A DNA stretch of 64,000 nt from Chryseobacterium jejuense (GTDB lineage: Bacteria; Bacteroidota; Bacteroidia; Flavobacteriales; Weeksellaceae): NCBI RefSeq assembly GCF_017877355.1, contig NZ_JAGIPR010000013.1:1-64000 (forward strand). Direction: 5' to 3'. The position numbers were made by a program, and so were the translations under genes. This document shows, one piece after another, positions 52,295-60,526 of this stretch (position 1 is the stretch's first letter; the number at the start of each line of letters is the position of its first letter). The notes under the pieces were generated by a model. That model searched no databases. It was not told the DNA's origin and saw only the letters and a list, made by a program, of their open reading frames with translations.

Positions 52295-54661
52295 ATGAAG
52301 CGTATATTTTTTCTGATTTCTGTATTTTCTTCCTTAGCATTGGCTGCCTGTCCAATTACTTTAGTTGTTAAAAACATCAAAAACTATAACCACGATGATG
52401 TGTATGTGGTGATAAACGGCGAAAAGAAAAAAATCTCAAAACAAGGAACTGTTGATTTTGCAGAGGTATCGAATGGTCCTGTAAAAGTATCTTTATTGTA
52501 TCGGAATAAAGTTATTTATATTGATACACTGGATATCAATTGTCAGTCAAGCCAGAAGTATGAAATAGCAATTTCAGATGCGAACCGGATTGATGAGGTA
52601 TATATCAGAGGCAAAAGGAAACTGGAGAAACTTAAAGAAACTCCTTTAAGTGTTAAGATTGTTGATATGCAGGCGGTAAAAAGCCAGGCCAACAATATTG
52701 GTGAAATACTGAATATGGCCACAGGAGTTAAGCTTCGTACAGAAGGAGGCGTTGGTTCCGGATTTCAGGTTAATCTTGGAGGTCTTCAGGGGAAAGCAGT
52801 CAGAATTTTCAGGGATGGAGTCCCGATTGAATTTTACGGACATAGCTTTAATCCGAATGTTTTATCTCCCAATATGCTGGACAGGGTAGATGTATACAAA
52901 GGAGTAATGCCTATTTCACTGGCATCGGATGCTTTAGGAGGAGGGATTAATTTTATTTCAAAACCTATACAAAAAGACAACCTGGAAATATCCAATGAGA
53001 TGGCATCATTCAGTACTTATAAATCTCATCTTAATGCAGTATTTACAGGGAAAAAAGACAGTTTATTTTATATAGGAACTCAGGCAAGCTACGTGTTTTC
53101 CAAAAACAATTATAAAATTCTGGGCGATGTTATAGATCCGGAAACAGCCAATCTTAAAAAAGTGGAAGCTAAAAGGTTTCATGATGATACCGAAGCTTCT
53201 TATATGGAAGTTTATACTGGTGTAAGAAATAAAAGTTGGGCCAACGACTTTAGAGTTGGATTTATCTATTCTCATTTCTATAAGGAGATTCAAAATGATC
53301 TTGAAATGAGAAAACCTTACGGAGAAGCTTTTGCCAAGGAAAATAATGTGACAGGTTATCTTCAGTATAAAAAAATGTTCTTTGATAACCGTCTTAAATT
53401 AGACCTGATGACAGCCTTTGCCAGATATAACAATTCTTTTGTGGATATCAGCAGACGAAGATACAATTGGTTGGGAGAATCAACTTTTAGTAATGAAAAC
53501 AGTGTTGGTGAGATTAATAAAGGGAATGATATGAAGATGAATTACAATATGTTTCATACAAGGCTTAATGCTGCATTCCGAATCAATAATAATCATAGTC
53601 TGGAATTTGGAAATGTGTATTTCTATCAGCGAAGAAAAGGGAGTGATCCTTATGGAGCTATTAACGTAGACGGAGAAGATGTCCTTAAAATTCCGGCCAT
53701 TTACAATAAAAATATTGCAGCTTTAGGATTGGTGTCTCATTGGCTTGACCGCAAAATGGAAACGGTGCTTGGGGTAAAGAATTATTTTCTCAGTTCCAAA
53801 GGATATACTACGGATAAATATAATTTCACATGGGAGTCCGACCGGAATAAAAATGCATTAGGATATATGGCAGGAATCAGCTATAAACCTAAAAATTTTA
53901 TCCTGAAATTATCCTATGAGAAAGCAGTTCGTCTTCCTGATGAAACCGAAATTTTCGGAGACGGAATTTTAATCAAAGAAAATCTTGACCTTGAGCCGGA
54001 AAAAAGTGATAACGTCAATGTTGTTCTGGATTATACTTCATCAAATTATAAGCTGAATACAAGTTTAAATCTCTTTTACAGGAATGTGAAAAACACAATA
54101 TTCATGATTCCGGACAATCCTTATGGAAGGTATCAGAATTATTATGACAATCGCATCCTTGGATTGGAATATGAAATTAATTACCAGCCTATAAAAAATA
54201 TTCAGACAGGGTTCAATGTTACCTACCAGGATATAAGGCTTAAAAATCTTTCCGGTTCTGAAAGTATCTGGGAAGATGCCAGACAGCCGAATATCCCTTA
54301 CTTATTTGGAAACCATTATCTAAGACTGAATTTTTCAGATATTCTCAATATGAAGGATAAAGTGGAGCTGTATTATAACATCAATTATGTACATCGTTTC
54401 TTGCTCTATCCTGTACCGAAAAACCTTGAGCCGGGATTGTTTTCCAAAGCTACTATTGCTTCCAGTGATCTTTTGATCCCGAATGATGGAAGGCTGGGCA
54501 TGGTGGATGTAGGTGTAGGAGTTACCTATTTCCTGGCAGACCCTAAGCTGGCCATTAATTTTAGCGTTAATAATCTTACGAACGAAAGACTCTACGATAA
54601 TTATAACGCACAGAAACCCACAAGATCTTATCATCTGAAATTAACGTATACAATTTTTTAA
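52295..54661 (+). CDS. TonB-dependent siderophore receptor
   Basis: The 788-residue receptor has a signal region MKRIFFLISVFSSLALAAC, an 80-residue beta domain (about 20-100) and a plug (IGEILNMATGVKLRTEGGVG, VRIFRDGVPIEFYGHSF, VDVYKGVMPISLASDALGGG), then a 22-strand barrel ending in the aromatic YHLKLTYTIF. The N-terminal domain is not the usual carboxypeptidase-like one. LAAC could be a lipobox, but Cys19 and Cys83 could equally form a disulfide. Its gene lies 3 bases after the hydroxylase, which argues for uptake of the siderophore the operon makes. Confidence 0.92.
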   Translation: MKRIFFLISVFSSLALAACPITLVVKNIKNYNHDDVYVVINGEKKKISKQGTVDFAEVSNGPVKVSLLYRNKVIYIDTLDINCQSSQKYEIAISDANRIDEVYIRGKRKLEKLKETPLSVKIVDMQAVKSQANNIGEILNMATGVKLRTEGGVGSGFQVNLGGLQGKAVRIFRDGVPIEFYGHSFNPNVLSPNMLDRVDVYKGVMPISLASDALGGGINFISKPIQKDNLEISNEMASFSTYKSHLNAVFTGKKDSLFYIGTQASYVFSKNNYKILGDVIDPETANLKKVEAKRFHDDTEASYMEVYTGVRNKSWANDFRVGFIYSHFYKEIQNDLEMRKPYGEAFAKENNVTGYLQYKKMFFDNRLKLDLMTAFARYNNSFVDISRRRYNWLGESTFSNENSVGEINKGNDMKMNYNMFHTRLNAAFRINNNHSLEFGNVYFYQRRKGSDPYGAINVDGEDVLKIPAIYNKNIAALGLVSHWLDRKMETVLGVKNYFLSSKGYTTDKYNFTWESDRNKNALGYMAGISYKPKNFILKLSYEKAVRLPDETEIFGDGILIKENLDLEPEKSDNVNVVLDYTSSNYKLNTSLNLFYRNVKNTIFMIPDNPYGRYQNYYDNRILGLEYEINYQPIKNIQTGFNVTYQDIRLKNLSGSESIWEDARQPNIPYLFGNHYLRLNFSDILNMKDKVELYYNINYVHRFLLYPVPKNLEPGLFSKATIASSDLLIPNDGRLGMVDVGVGVTYFLADPKLAINFSVNNLTNERLYDNYNAQKPTRSYHLKLTYTIF

Positions 54662-54671
54662 TATTATAATC

Positions 54672-55952
54672 ATGAGAAAATCAAAACCGATTTCAATACT
54701 TTTATCTGCATTAAGCCTCTTGCTTTTTACCCATTGCAGCAGCGATGACAATATTGAAGAGCAAAAACAACCAACAACAGAAACTAAAGACAGCTGGGTC
54801 ATCTATAACAGTACAGCCGGATGGGGCGGAAATATTTATTCATTCTCAGAACTTCCTCAGGGAGAACTTTCATTAGCTGATAAAAAACCTTTCTATCAGA
54901 TTGCTTATTCTGCAGGTGGAAAAGCTTTCGGAGAAAATATTTACCGACTTGGCGGTGCAGCATCTTCGGAAGAAGGTTTTTCTAAACTTACAGCCGATAA
55001 TGCCGGAAATATTTCTTCAAAAGGTTTCATTGCTACCCAAAATAATGGCTTTGAACCTAACTATCTTGTAGTAAGTGATACTGAAGGATATTATTGGGAT
55101 GGCTCAAGAGGAATGCTTAAGATCCAGACTTTTAATCCGGGAACGATGCAGCGTACAGGAGAAATTGATCTTTCTTCATTAGCTCAAACTATTGATCCTG
55201 CCGTTCTTGAACCGGGAGAAACTGCATATCAGGCTGCCGGACAGTTAATTTTAATCAAGAGAGATGATAAACTATATCTTGACTTACAAATTGGTAAAAA
55301 AGGATCAAACTGGCAGATAAAACCTGTTATAAAAGAAGTCGCAGTTGCAATCTATAACCTAACTTCGAAAAAAGTGGAAAATGTTACCAAATATCCTAAT
55401 GCTACAAACCTTGGGCTTTTCACAGACCATGTTCTATGGAGTATTGATGAGGTAACCAAAGATATCTATATGGTAGCTGCGTCAGATATGAAAGCTCAGG
55501 AATCAGCCTATTCATCTAAAATTCTTAGAATAAAGAACGGGCAAAATACCTTTGATACGAGTTTTGAAATCGATATCAAGAACTATGTACATCCAGCAGA
55601 ATTTAATAGAATTTTTGCCCACAATAATAAAATCTATACTACTATACCTTCATCTGCAGCATCTTATTATAGTGGCGGGCATGGAGTAGGCTATAGAAAT
55701 GATATCTGGTTCTGGAATGAGATTGATGTTCAGACGAAGAAAGCTGTAAAACTTGATATTCCTGTGGATAATTTCTATAACTATCAAAATCCATTCTTAT
55801 ATAAAAACAGAATCTATTTTATGTCTAATAATAAGGCTGATAACTTTTCAGGTTTAAGTTCTTATGACCCTGTTTCTAAAAATACAAAAGTTGAGTTTAA
55901 ACTTAAAGGAAGTGGACGATTGATGGGAGTCAATGTCATTTCTAAAAAATAA
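54672..55952 (+). CDS. DUF4374-like surface lipoprotein
   Basis: The 426-residue protein has a lipoprotein signal (MRKSKPISILLSALSLLLFTHC, Cys at 22), and SSDDNIEE just after it resembles the acidic export signal that sends Bacteroidota lipoproteins to the cell surface. The rest is a beta-propeller-like series of blades (WVIYNSTAGWGGNIYSFSEL, NYLVVSDTEGYYWDG, VLWSIDEVTKDIYMV, NRIFAHNNKIYTTIPSS, PFLYKNRIYFMSN). It resembles DUF4374, the group to which I recall XusB, a siderophore-binding partner of a TonB receptor, belongs. It probably captures the ferric siderophore for the receptor encoded 10 bases upstream. Confidence 0.8.
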   Translation: MRKSKPISILLSALSLLLFTHCSSDDNIEEQKQPTTETKDSWVIYNSTAGWGGNIYSFSELPQGELSLADKKPFYQIAYSAGGKAFGENIYRLGGAASSEEGFSKLTADNAGNISSKGFIATQNNGFEPNYLVVSDTEGYYWDGSRGMLKIQTFNPGTMQRTGEIDLSSLAQTIDPAVLEPGETAYQAAGQLILIKRDDKLYLDLQIGKKGSNWQIKPVIKEVAVAIYNLTSKKVENVTKYPNATNLGLFTDHVLWSIDEVTKDIYMVAASDMKAQESAYSSKILRIKNGQNTFDTSFEIDIKNYVHPAEFNRIFAHNNKIYTTIPSSAASYYSGGHGVGYRNDIWFWNEIDVQTKKAVKLDIPVDNFYNYQNPFLYKNRIYFMSNNKADNFSGLSSYDPVSKNTKVEFKLKGSGRLMGVNVISKK

Positions 55953-55998
55953 TTTCTTTTTTTTGTTAGTACAATAAGATCATTTGATTTAACGACAG

Positions 55999-56025
55999 CC
56001 GGAAGAGTTTTCTTCCGGTTTTTTT
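55999..56025 (+). terminator. Terminator of the siderophore operon
   Basis: The stem CCGGAAGA/TCTTCCGG is followed by seven T, 46 bases past the stop. Confidence 0.88.
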
Positions 56026-56037
56026 GTGGACTAAAGT

Positions 56038-56180
56038 TAGGAAGAGGGAAGCTGGAAGCTGGAAGTTATCGTAAACAAAATAATTACACTTTAGTCTAAA
56101 AAACACATTAAGTTTAAAGTAACTTCCCTTTATTATAAGCCTAATAGCACTTCTAACCTCCCTCTTCCAGCTTCCCTCCA
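56038..56180. repeat. GGAAGCTGGAAG inverted repeat pair
   Basis: AGAGGGAAGCTGGAAGCTGGAAG (56041-56063) is mirrored by CTCCCTCTTCCAGCTTCCCTCC (56159-56180). Partial copies lie at about 12463-12485 and 25021-25036. It is an interspersed element that may mark a past insertion. Confidence 0.5.
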
Positions 56181-56221
56181 CATAAATCATAATTTTCCTC
56201 TTCCGGACGCATGTTATTTAC

Positions 56222-56229
56222 TAAATTTG
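56222..56229 (+). promoter_or_regulatory. -7 promoter box of the serine hydrolase
   Basis: TAAATTTG matches the consensus, 16 bases before the ATG at 56246. Confidence 0.5.
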
Positions 56230-56245
56230 GAAAAATTAAAAAATA

Positions 56246-57790
56246 ATGAAACAGAAATTTTCTTTTTTCATTTTTCTTTTAACCGTAGGATTGGCAAATG
56301 CACAGGTTGAAGAGAAAAAACTGGATGACCTGATCCAAAATACTTTGAAAACCTTTGACGTTCCCGGAATGTCGGTAGGAATTGTAAAAGATGGAAAAGT
56401 TACCTATTCCAAAGGGTTTGGAGTACGTTCTCTTACTACCAAACAACCCATGGATGACAATACCCTGGTAGGAATTGCTTCCAATTCCAAAGGATTCACA
56501 TGTGTTGCATTAGCTATCCTTGCAGATGAAGGAAAACTGAACTGGGATGATAAAGTTTCAAAATACATCCCTGAATTTCAGATGTATGATCCGTATGTTT
56601 CTCAAAATGTGACCATCAAAGATTTGATTACACACAGAGCCGGATTAGGGCTGGGACAGGGTGATCTGATGTTTTTTCCGGAAGGAGGAAGCTTAACGGT
56701 TAATGACATTGTTCACAACGTAAGATATCTGAAGCCTGAAAATCCTTTCAGAACTACTTTAGATTATAACAATATTATGTTCATTGTTGCAGGTGAAGTC
56801 ATCCACAGAATTTCCGGAGTAAGCTGGGCAGAATTTATCGAGCAAAGAATCATGAAGCCGATAGGAATGACTTCCAGTTTTGGAAGCTACAACAGAGCAA
56901 AAGCTACAACAAACAAAATTGACGCCCATGCCCCTGTAGACGGAAAAGCCATTGCTGTTCCACACGATTGGAATGAAACCGGAAATGCTGCTGGAGGAAT
57001 TATGAGTAATATTAAAGACATGACGACTTGGGCAGAATGTCTATTAAATAATTTTACGACGAAAGACGGTAAGAAATTGGTTTCAGACAAAAATGTGCAA
57101 CAACTTTGGAGCTTACAGATTCCGGATAAAGTAGCGGCTAAAAATCCTTATGACACAAGTTTCTACGGATACGGTTTAGGTTGGTTCTTAAGCGATGTAA
57201 AAGGGCACAAGCAAGTACAGCATACAGGAGGATTAATAGGGACTGTAACACAGTTTACCCTAATTCCGGATCTTAAACTAGGAATTGTTGTATTAACGAA
57301 TCAACAATCAGGAGCAGCGTTCAACACTATTACCAATACAGTTAAAGATTCTTATCTTGGAGTAGCAGACAGAAACTGGCTGAAAACGTATGGAGACAGA
57401 ATGGTAAAAGTGAATGCAGATTTCGATAAACAAAAGAAAGAGGCTTTCGCTAAATCTGATGCATTTAAAAAAGAAAAAGCACTGCAGCCAAAAGCGGAAC
57501 AGTTTACAGGAATATACAGTGACGTTTGGTTTGGTGATGTAGAAATTGCTCAGCAGGGAAGTACTTACAGAATTTCATGTAAAAATTCACCAAGATTAAA
57601 AGGGGAGCTACTTCCATATTCCAATAACTCATTCATCATTAAATGGGATGATAGAAGCTATGATGCCGATGCATATATCATATTCGATTATGATGAAAGC
57701 GGAAAAGCTCAGTCTGCAAAATTAAAAGCAATTTCCGATGTTACGGATTTCAGTTTTGATTTTGATGATCTGGATCTGAAGAGAAAATAA
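56246..57790 (+). CDS. Serine hydrolase of the beta-lactamase (class C) fold
   Basis: The 514-residue protein has a signal peptide (MKQKFSFFIFLLTVGLANAQ). The beta-lactamase/transpeptidase-like domain (about 22-360) has SNSKGF (SxxK, nucleophile about residue 76), YNN at about 175 (YxN) and HTGGLIGTV at about 327 (KTG-like). A C-terminal DUF3471-like domain (about 410-510) follows, EQFTGIYSDVWFGDVEIAQ. Members are esterases, peptidases or D-aminopeptidases rather than antibiotic-resistance enzymes as a rule; the substrate is unknown. It appears monocistronic. Confidence 0.9.
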   Translation: MKQKFSFFIFLLTVGLANAQVEEKKLDDLIQNTLKTFDVPGMSVGIVKDGKVTYSKGFGVRSLTTKQPMDDNTLVGIASNSKGFTCVALAILADEGKLNWDDKVSKYIPEFQMYDPYVSQNVTIKDLITHRAGLGLGQGDLMFFPEGGSLTVNDIVHNVRYLKPENPFRTTLDYNNIMFIVAGEVIHRISGVSWAEFIEQRIMKPIGMTSSFGSYNRAKATTNKIDAHAPVDGKAIAVPHDWNETGNAAGGIMSNIKDMTTWAECLLNNFTTKDGKKLVSDKNVQQLWSLQIPDKVAAKNPYDTSFYGYGLGWFLSDVKGHKQVQHTGGLIGTVTQFTLIPDLKLGIVVLTNQQSGAAFNTITNTVKDSYLGVADRNWLKTYGDRMVKVNADFDKQKKEAFAKSDAFKKEKALQPKAEQFTGIYSDVWFGDVEIAQQGSTYRISCKNSPRLKGELLPYSNNSFIIKWDDRSYDADAYIIFDYDESGKAQSAKLKAISDVTDFSFDFDDLDLKRK

Positions 57791-57813
57791 GAAGCAAAAT
57801 AGTAATAGATATA

Positions 57814-57845
57814 AAAAGAACGGACCAGAGTCCGTTCTTTTTTAT
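57814..57845 (+). terminator. Terminator of the serine hydrolase gene
   Basis: The stem AAAAGAACGGAC/GTCCGTTCTTTT is followed by a T run. Confidence 0.88.
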
Positions 57846-58044
57846 TCTCGCAGATTTTCAAAATACTTATAATAATGATTCTATGTAGAAACATATAAAT
57901 GAATAATATCTGCACAATTTGCGAAATCGTGAGCTATTAACCACCCGTCAAATAATAATTTTTTTGCCACCCCTTCAGAGAAAGCAATATGAAGCTTGTA
58001 AAATAAATTAGGTTATTGAAGCACATTTGAAAGCTGGTGTAAAA

Positions 58045-58521
58045 TTATATTTTCCCTGGCTCATAAAAGAACAGCAGTTTTTTCTTGGCACCGTCAAATT
58101 CGGACCAGGAATCACAATCTACTTCAAAACCGGCTACACCACAGGTAGGAAAATGGAAAATATCTTCTGAGATGGAATTGGCAAAATTGGAAATTCCATT
58201 GTTATGGGAGAAAAGGGCAACCGAACTCAGATTATCATCCAGATCATAGATTACAGATTCGAAATTTCTTTCCGAAGGATTGTATAATTTTTCATTCGTA
58301 GTACAATCCAGCTGATAAGCCTGATTGAAAATTCTACACGTATTCAAAGCACGTACTGCCGGGCTTGATACAAAATAATCGATAGAAATATTATTGTTTT
58401 TAAGGAATCTGGACATGTTCATAGCATCCTGCAGGCCTTTGTCTGCCAAGGGTCTGTCAAAATCCTCCGTTTCTTCCGGCCAGTCGCTTTTCGCATGTCT
58501 TACGAGGATGAGTCTCTTCAT
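58045..58521 (-). CDS. SixA-like histidine phosphatase
   Basis: The 158-residue protein starts MKRLILVRHAKSDWPEE, the RHG motif of histidine phosphatases (catalytic His9). FDRPLADKGLQDAMNMSRFL and VSSPAVRALNTCRIF are the typical continuation, and VALFSHNNGISNFA supplies the second catalytic His. The start at 58521 is preferred over a longer frame (58575), as the motif normally lies close to the N-terminus. SixA removes phosphate from phosphohistidine in His-phosphotransfer domains; here the target is unknown. Confidence 0.9.
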   Translation of the reverse strand: MKRLILVRHAKSDWPEETEDFDRPLADKGLQDAMNMSRFLKNNNISIDYFVSSPAVRALNTCRIFNQAYQLDCTTNEKLYNPSERNFESVIYDLDDNLSSVALFSHNNGISNFANSISEDIFHFPTCGVAGFEVDCDSWSEFDGAKKKLLFFYEPGKI

Positions 58522-58622
58522 ATAGTCTGTTTTTTGGAAGATTAAAATTATAAAAAAAAATATGGAATAAAACATGATTTATAGAAAAAAACAGCGTAAT
58601 GAATAAAATCAGTAAATTTTAC

Positions 58623-58630
58623 TAAATTTG
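58623..58630 (+). promoter_or_regulatory. -7 promoter box of ruvX, almost at the start codon
   Basis: TAAATTTG ends 7 bases before the ATG at 58638, so the transcript would have almost no leader. Confidence 0.5.
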
Positions 58631-58637
58631 CAGACTT

Positions 58638-59054
58638 ATGGGACAAATCCTTGCAATAGACTACGGAAAAGCCCGTTGCGGTATCGCTGTAACGGATGAT
58701 ATGCAGATTATAGCCAGTGGGCTGGAGACTGTAGAGAACCGTGTTTTAATGGAGTTTTTAAAAAAATATTTCAATGAAAATAAGGTGGATGAAGTAGTGA
58801 TTGGGCTTCCCATAGATTTGAAAGGAAATCTTTCAGAGGTGGAAACCGATATTTTAAAATTCATTGAAGAATTTAAAAAAGAATTTTCGGATATTGCAGT
58901 CCATCGTTTTGATGAAAGGTTTACTTCCAAAATGGCTTCATTCTTTATTTCCCAAAGTGGAAAAAACAAGAAAAAAAGACAGGAAAAAGGATTAATAGAT
59001 AAAGTAAGTGCAACCATCATATTGCAGAATTTTTTAGAACAAAGATTAAGATGA
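58638..59054 (+). CDS. ruvX: Holliday junction resolvase-like protein RuvX (YqgF)
   Basis: The 138-residue RNase H-fold protein reads ILAIDYGKARCGIAVTDDMQ (first Asp about 7), VIGLPIDLKGNLSEVE, RFDERFTSKMA and KGLIDKVSATIILQNFLEQR. The YqgF family is essential in many bacteria and processes 16S rRNA in E. coli; the resolvase role is less certain. Its stop overlaps the def start by 4 bases (ATGA), so def is translationally coupled. Confidence 0.93.
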   Translation: MGQILAIDYGKARCGIAVTDDMQIIASGLETVENRVLMEFLKKYFNENKVDEVVIGLPIDLKGNLSEVETDILKFIEEFKKEFSDIAVHRFDERFTSKMASFFISQSGKNKKKRQEKGLIDKVSATIILQNFLEQRLR

Positions 59055-59623
59055 TACTACCGATAAGAGCTTTTGGGGATCCTGTTTTGAGAAAAGTGGG
59101 AAAAGATATAGAAAAAGATTATCCCGGATTACAGGAACTGATAGATAACATGTTCGAAACGATGTACAGTGCAAATGGAATTGGTCTTGCTGCGCCTCAG
59201 ATCGGTTTGGATATCCGTTTATTTGTAATAGACGTAACTCCTCTTGCGGAAGATGAGGATTATGAGGATATTAAGGATGAATTGGCAGAATTCAAAAAAG
59301 TGTTCATCAATGCCAGAATCCTTGAAGAATCAGGGGAAGAATGGAAGTTCAATGAAGGTTGTCTTTCTATTCCGGATGTAAGAGAAGATGTGAAAAGAAA
59401 GGGCACAATCGTTATTGAATATTATGACGAAAATTTTGTGAAACATACAGAAACTTTTTCCGATATTAGAGCCCGCGTAATTCAGCATGAATATGACCAC
59501 ATTGAAGGGATTCTGTTTACCGATCACCTAAGTGCTTTGAAGAAGAAGCTGGTAAAAGGAAAACTGTCAAAAATCTCTCAGGGGGATGTAAGCATCGGTT
59601 ACAAAATGAGATTTCCGAAATAA
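59051..59623 (+). CDS. def: Peptide deformylase
   Basis: The 190-residue zinc/iron hydrolase removes formyl from nascent proteins. All three motifs are intact: GIGLAAPQIG (about 44), EGCLSIP (about 102) and QHEYDHIEG (about 145-153, HExxH). An insert of about 10 acidic residues (EDEDYEDIKDELAEFKK) before the second motif is common in Bacteroidota. It overlaps ruvX by 4 bases. Confidence 0.96.
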   Translation: MILPIRAFGDPVLRKVGKDIEKDYPGLQELIDNMFETMYSANGIGLAAPQIGLDIRLFVIDVTPLAEDEDYEDIKDELAEFKKVFINARILEESGEEWKFNEGCLSIPDVREDVKRKGTIVIEYYDENFVKHTETFSDIRARVIQHEYDHIEGILFTDHLSALKKKLVKGKLSKISQGDVSIGYKMRFPK

Positions 59624-59699
59624 TTTAAACAAGGATTAAAAGAAATAATAAAAAGCAAAAAGCTTAATGCTGATTGCAGAATTTACAAAAAATAAAATT

Positions 59700-60257
59700 A
59701 TGCTGTTAGAAAAAATAATTTCAATTTCTGGAAAGCCAGGACTTTACAAATTAGTTTCTCAATTAAGAAACGGATTCATCATTGAAGATGTTACCAACAA
59801 GAAAAAAGTAAGCATTGGAAACTCAAGCCAGGTAAGCTTATTAGATAATATCGCAATGTTTACATTTGAAAAAGAAGTTCCATTGTTCGAGGTTTTTGAA
59901 AATATTGCAAAAAACAACGATTACAAAGAAACAATTTCTCACAAATCTTCAGATGCGGATTTAAAAGACTTTATGTTAGCGTCTCTTCCTAACTACGATA
60001 CTGAAAGAGTATATGCTTCTGATATCAAGAAGTTGGCTCAGTGGTACAACACTCTTCAGAAAGCTGGATACATCACTCCTGAAAGTTTCGTGAAGGCAGA
60101 ACCTGAAACTTTAGATGGTGAGCCTGCAGAAGAGGTAAGCTTAGATATTGATGCTAAAAAAGCAGCTCCAAAAGCAGAAAAGCCGGCCGCTCCAAAAGTA
60201 AAAGCTACTTCAGCAGCAAAATCAGCTCCGAAAAGTACGCACAGAAAACAAGGATAA
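59700..60257 (+). CDS. DUF5606-family protein
   Basis: The roughly 185-residue protein begins MLLEKIISISGKPGLYKLVSQ, the start usual in this Bacteroidota family, so I take the ATG at 59700 rather than 59667. The N-terminal part (1-60) is a small beta domain, then DADLKDFMLASLPNYDTERVYASDIKKLAQWYN. The tail (about 145-185) is a low-complexity Lys/Ala/Pro run. It is in the same direction as def with a gap of 76 bases, possibly the third gene of the unit. The function is unknown; a nucleic-acid-binding role is a guess from the tail. Confidence 0.82.
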   Translation: MLLEKIISISGKPGLYKLVSQLRNGFIIEDVTNKKKVSIGNSSQVSLLDNIAMFTFEKEVPLFEVFENIAKNNDYKETISHKSSDADLKDFMLASLPNYDTERVYASDIKKLAQWYNTLQKAGYITPESFVKAEPETLDGEPAEEVSLDIDAKKAAPKAEKPAAPKVKATSAAKSAPKSTHRKQG

Positions 60258-60385
60258 TTCATTTTTGAATTTACCCATATAAAACCTCGTCAGAAATGAT
60301 GAGGTTTTTTTGTTTATAATAATTGATAAATATTGTTGATATCATTCTGGGTGGAACAAAGAATTTACAAAAGGTATATTCCAAA

Positions 60386-60417
60386 AACCTAACAGGTTTT
60401 CGAAACCTGTTAGGTTT
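60386..60417. repeat. Palindromic repeat (CCTAACAGGTTT)
   Basis: AACCTAACAGGTTT and AAACCTGTTAGGTT are arms around TCG. It is related to the palindrome at 47451-47483 (AACCTTGACAGGTTT). Confidence 0.65.
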
Positions 60418-60469
60418 AAACATTCAGTCTGTCTCGAACCTCGTATTTTATAACTTTCACTCCCAACGT

Positions 60470-60501
60470 TTGTAATGATGTCCGAATAACCCTTACATTT
60501 G
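60470..60501 (+). promoter_or_regulatory. Promoter of mazG
   Basis: TTG (60470-60472), 21 bases, then TACATTTG (60494-60501) fit the consensus. The ATG at 60527 is 25 bases downstream and is preferred to a TTG at 60509. Confidence 0.75.
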
Positions 60502-60526
60502 TATAATATTGAATTTCCAATTACTT

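Noticed and set aside
56246..57790. Antibiotic-resistance beta-lactamase
   Set aside because: The fold is that of class C enzymes, but the DUF3471-like C-terminal domain and length indicate a general serine hydrolase; resistance is not supported.
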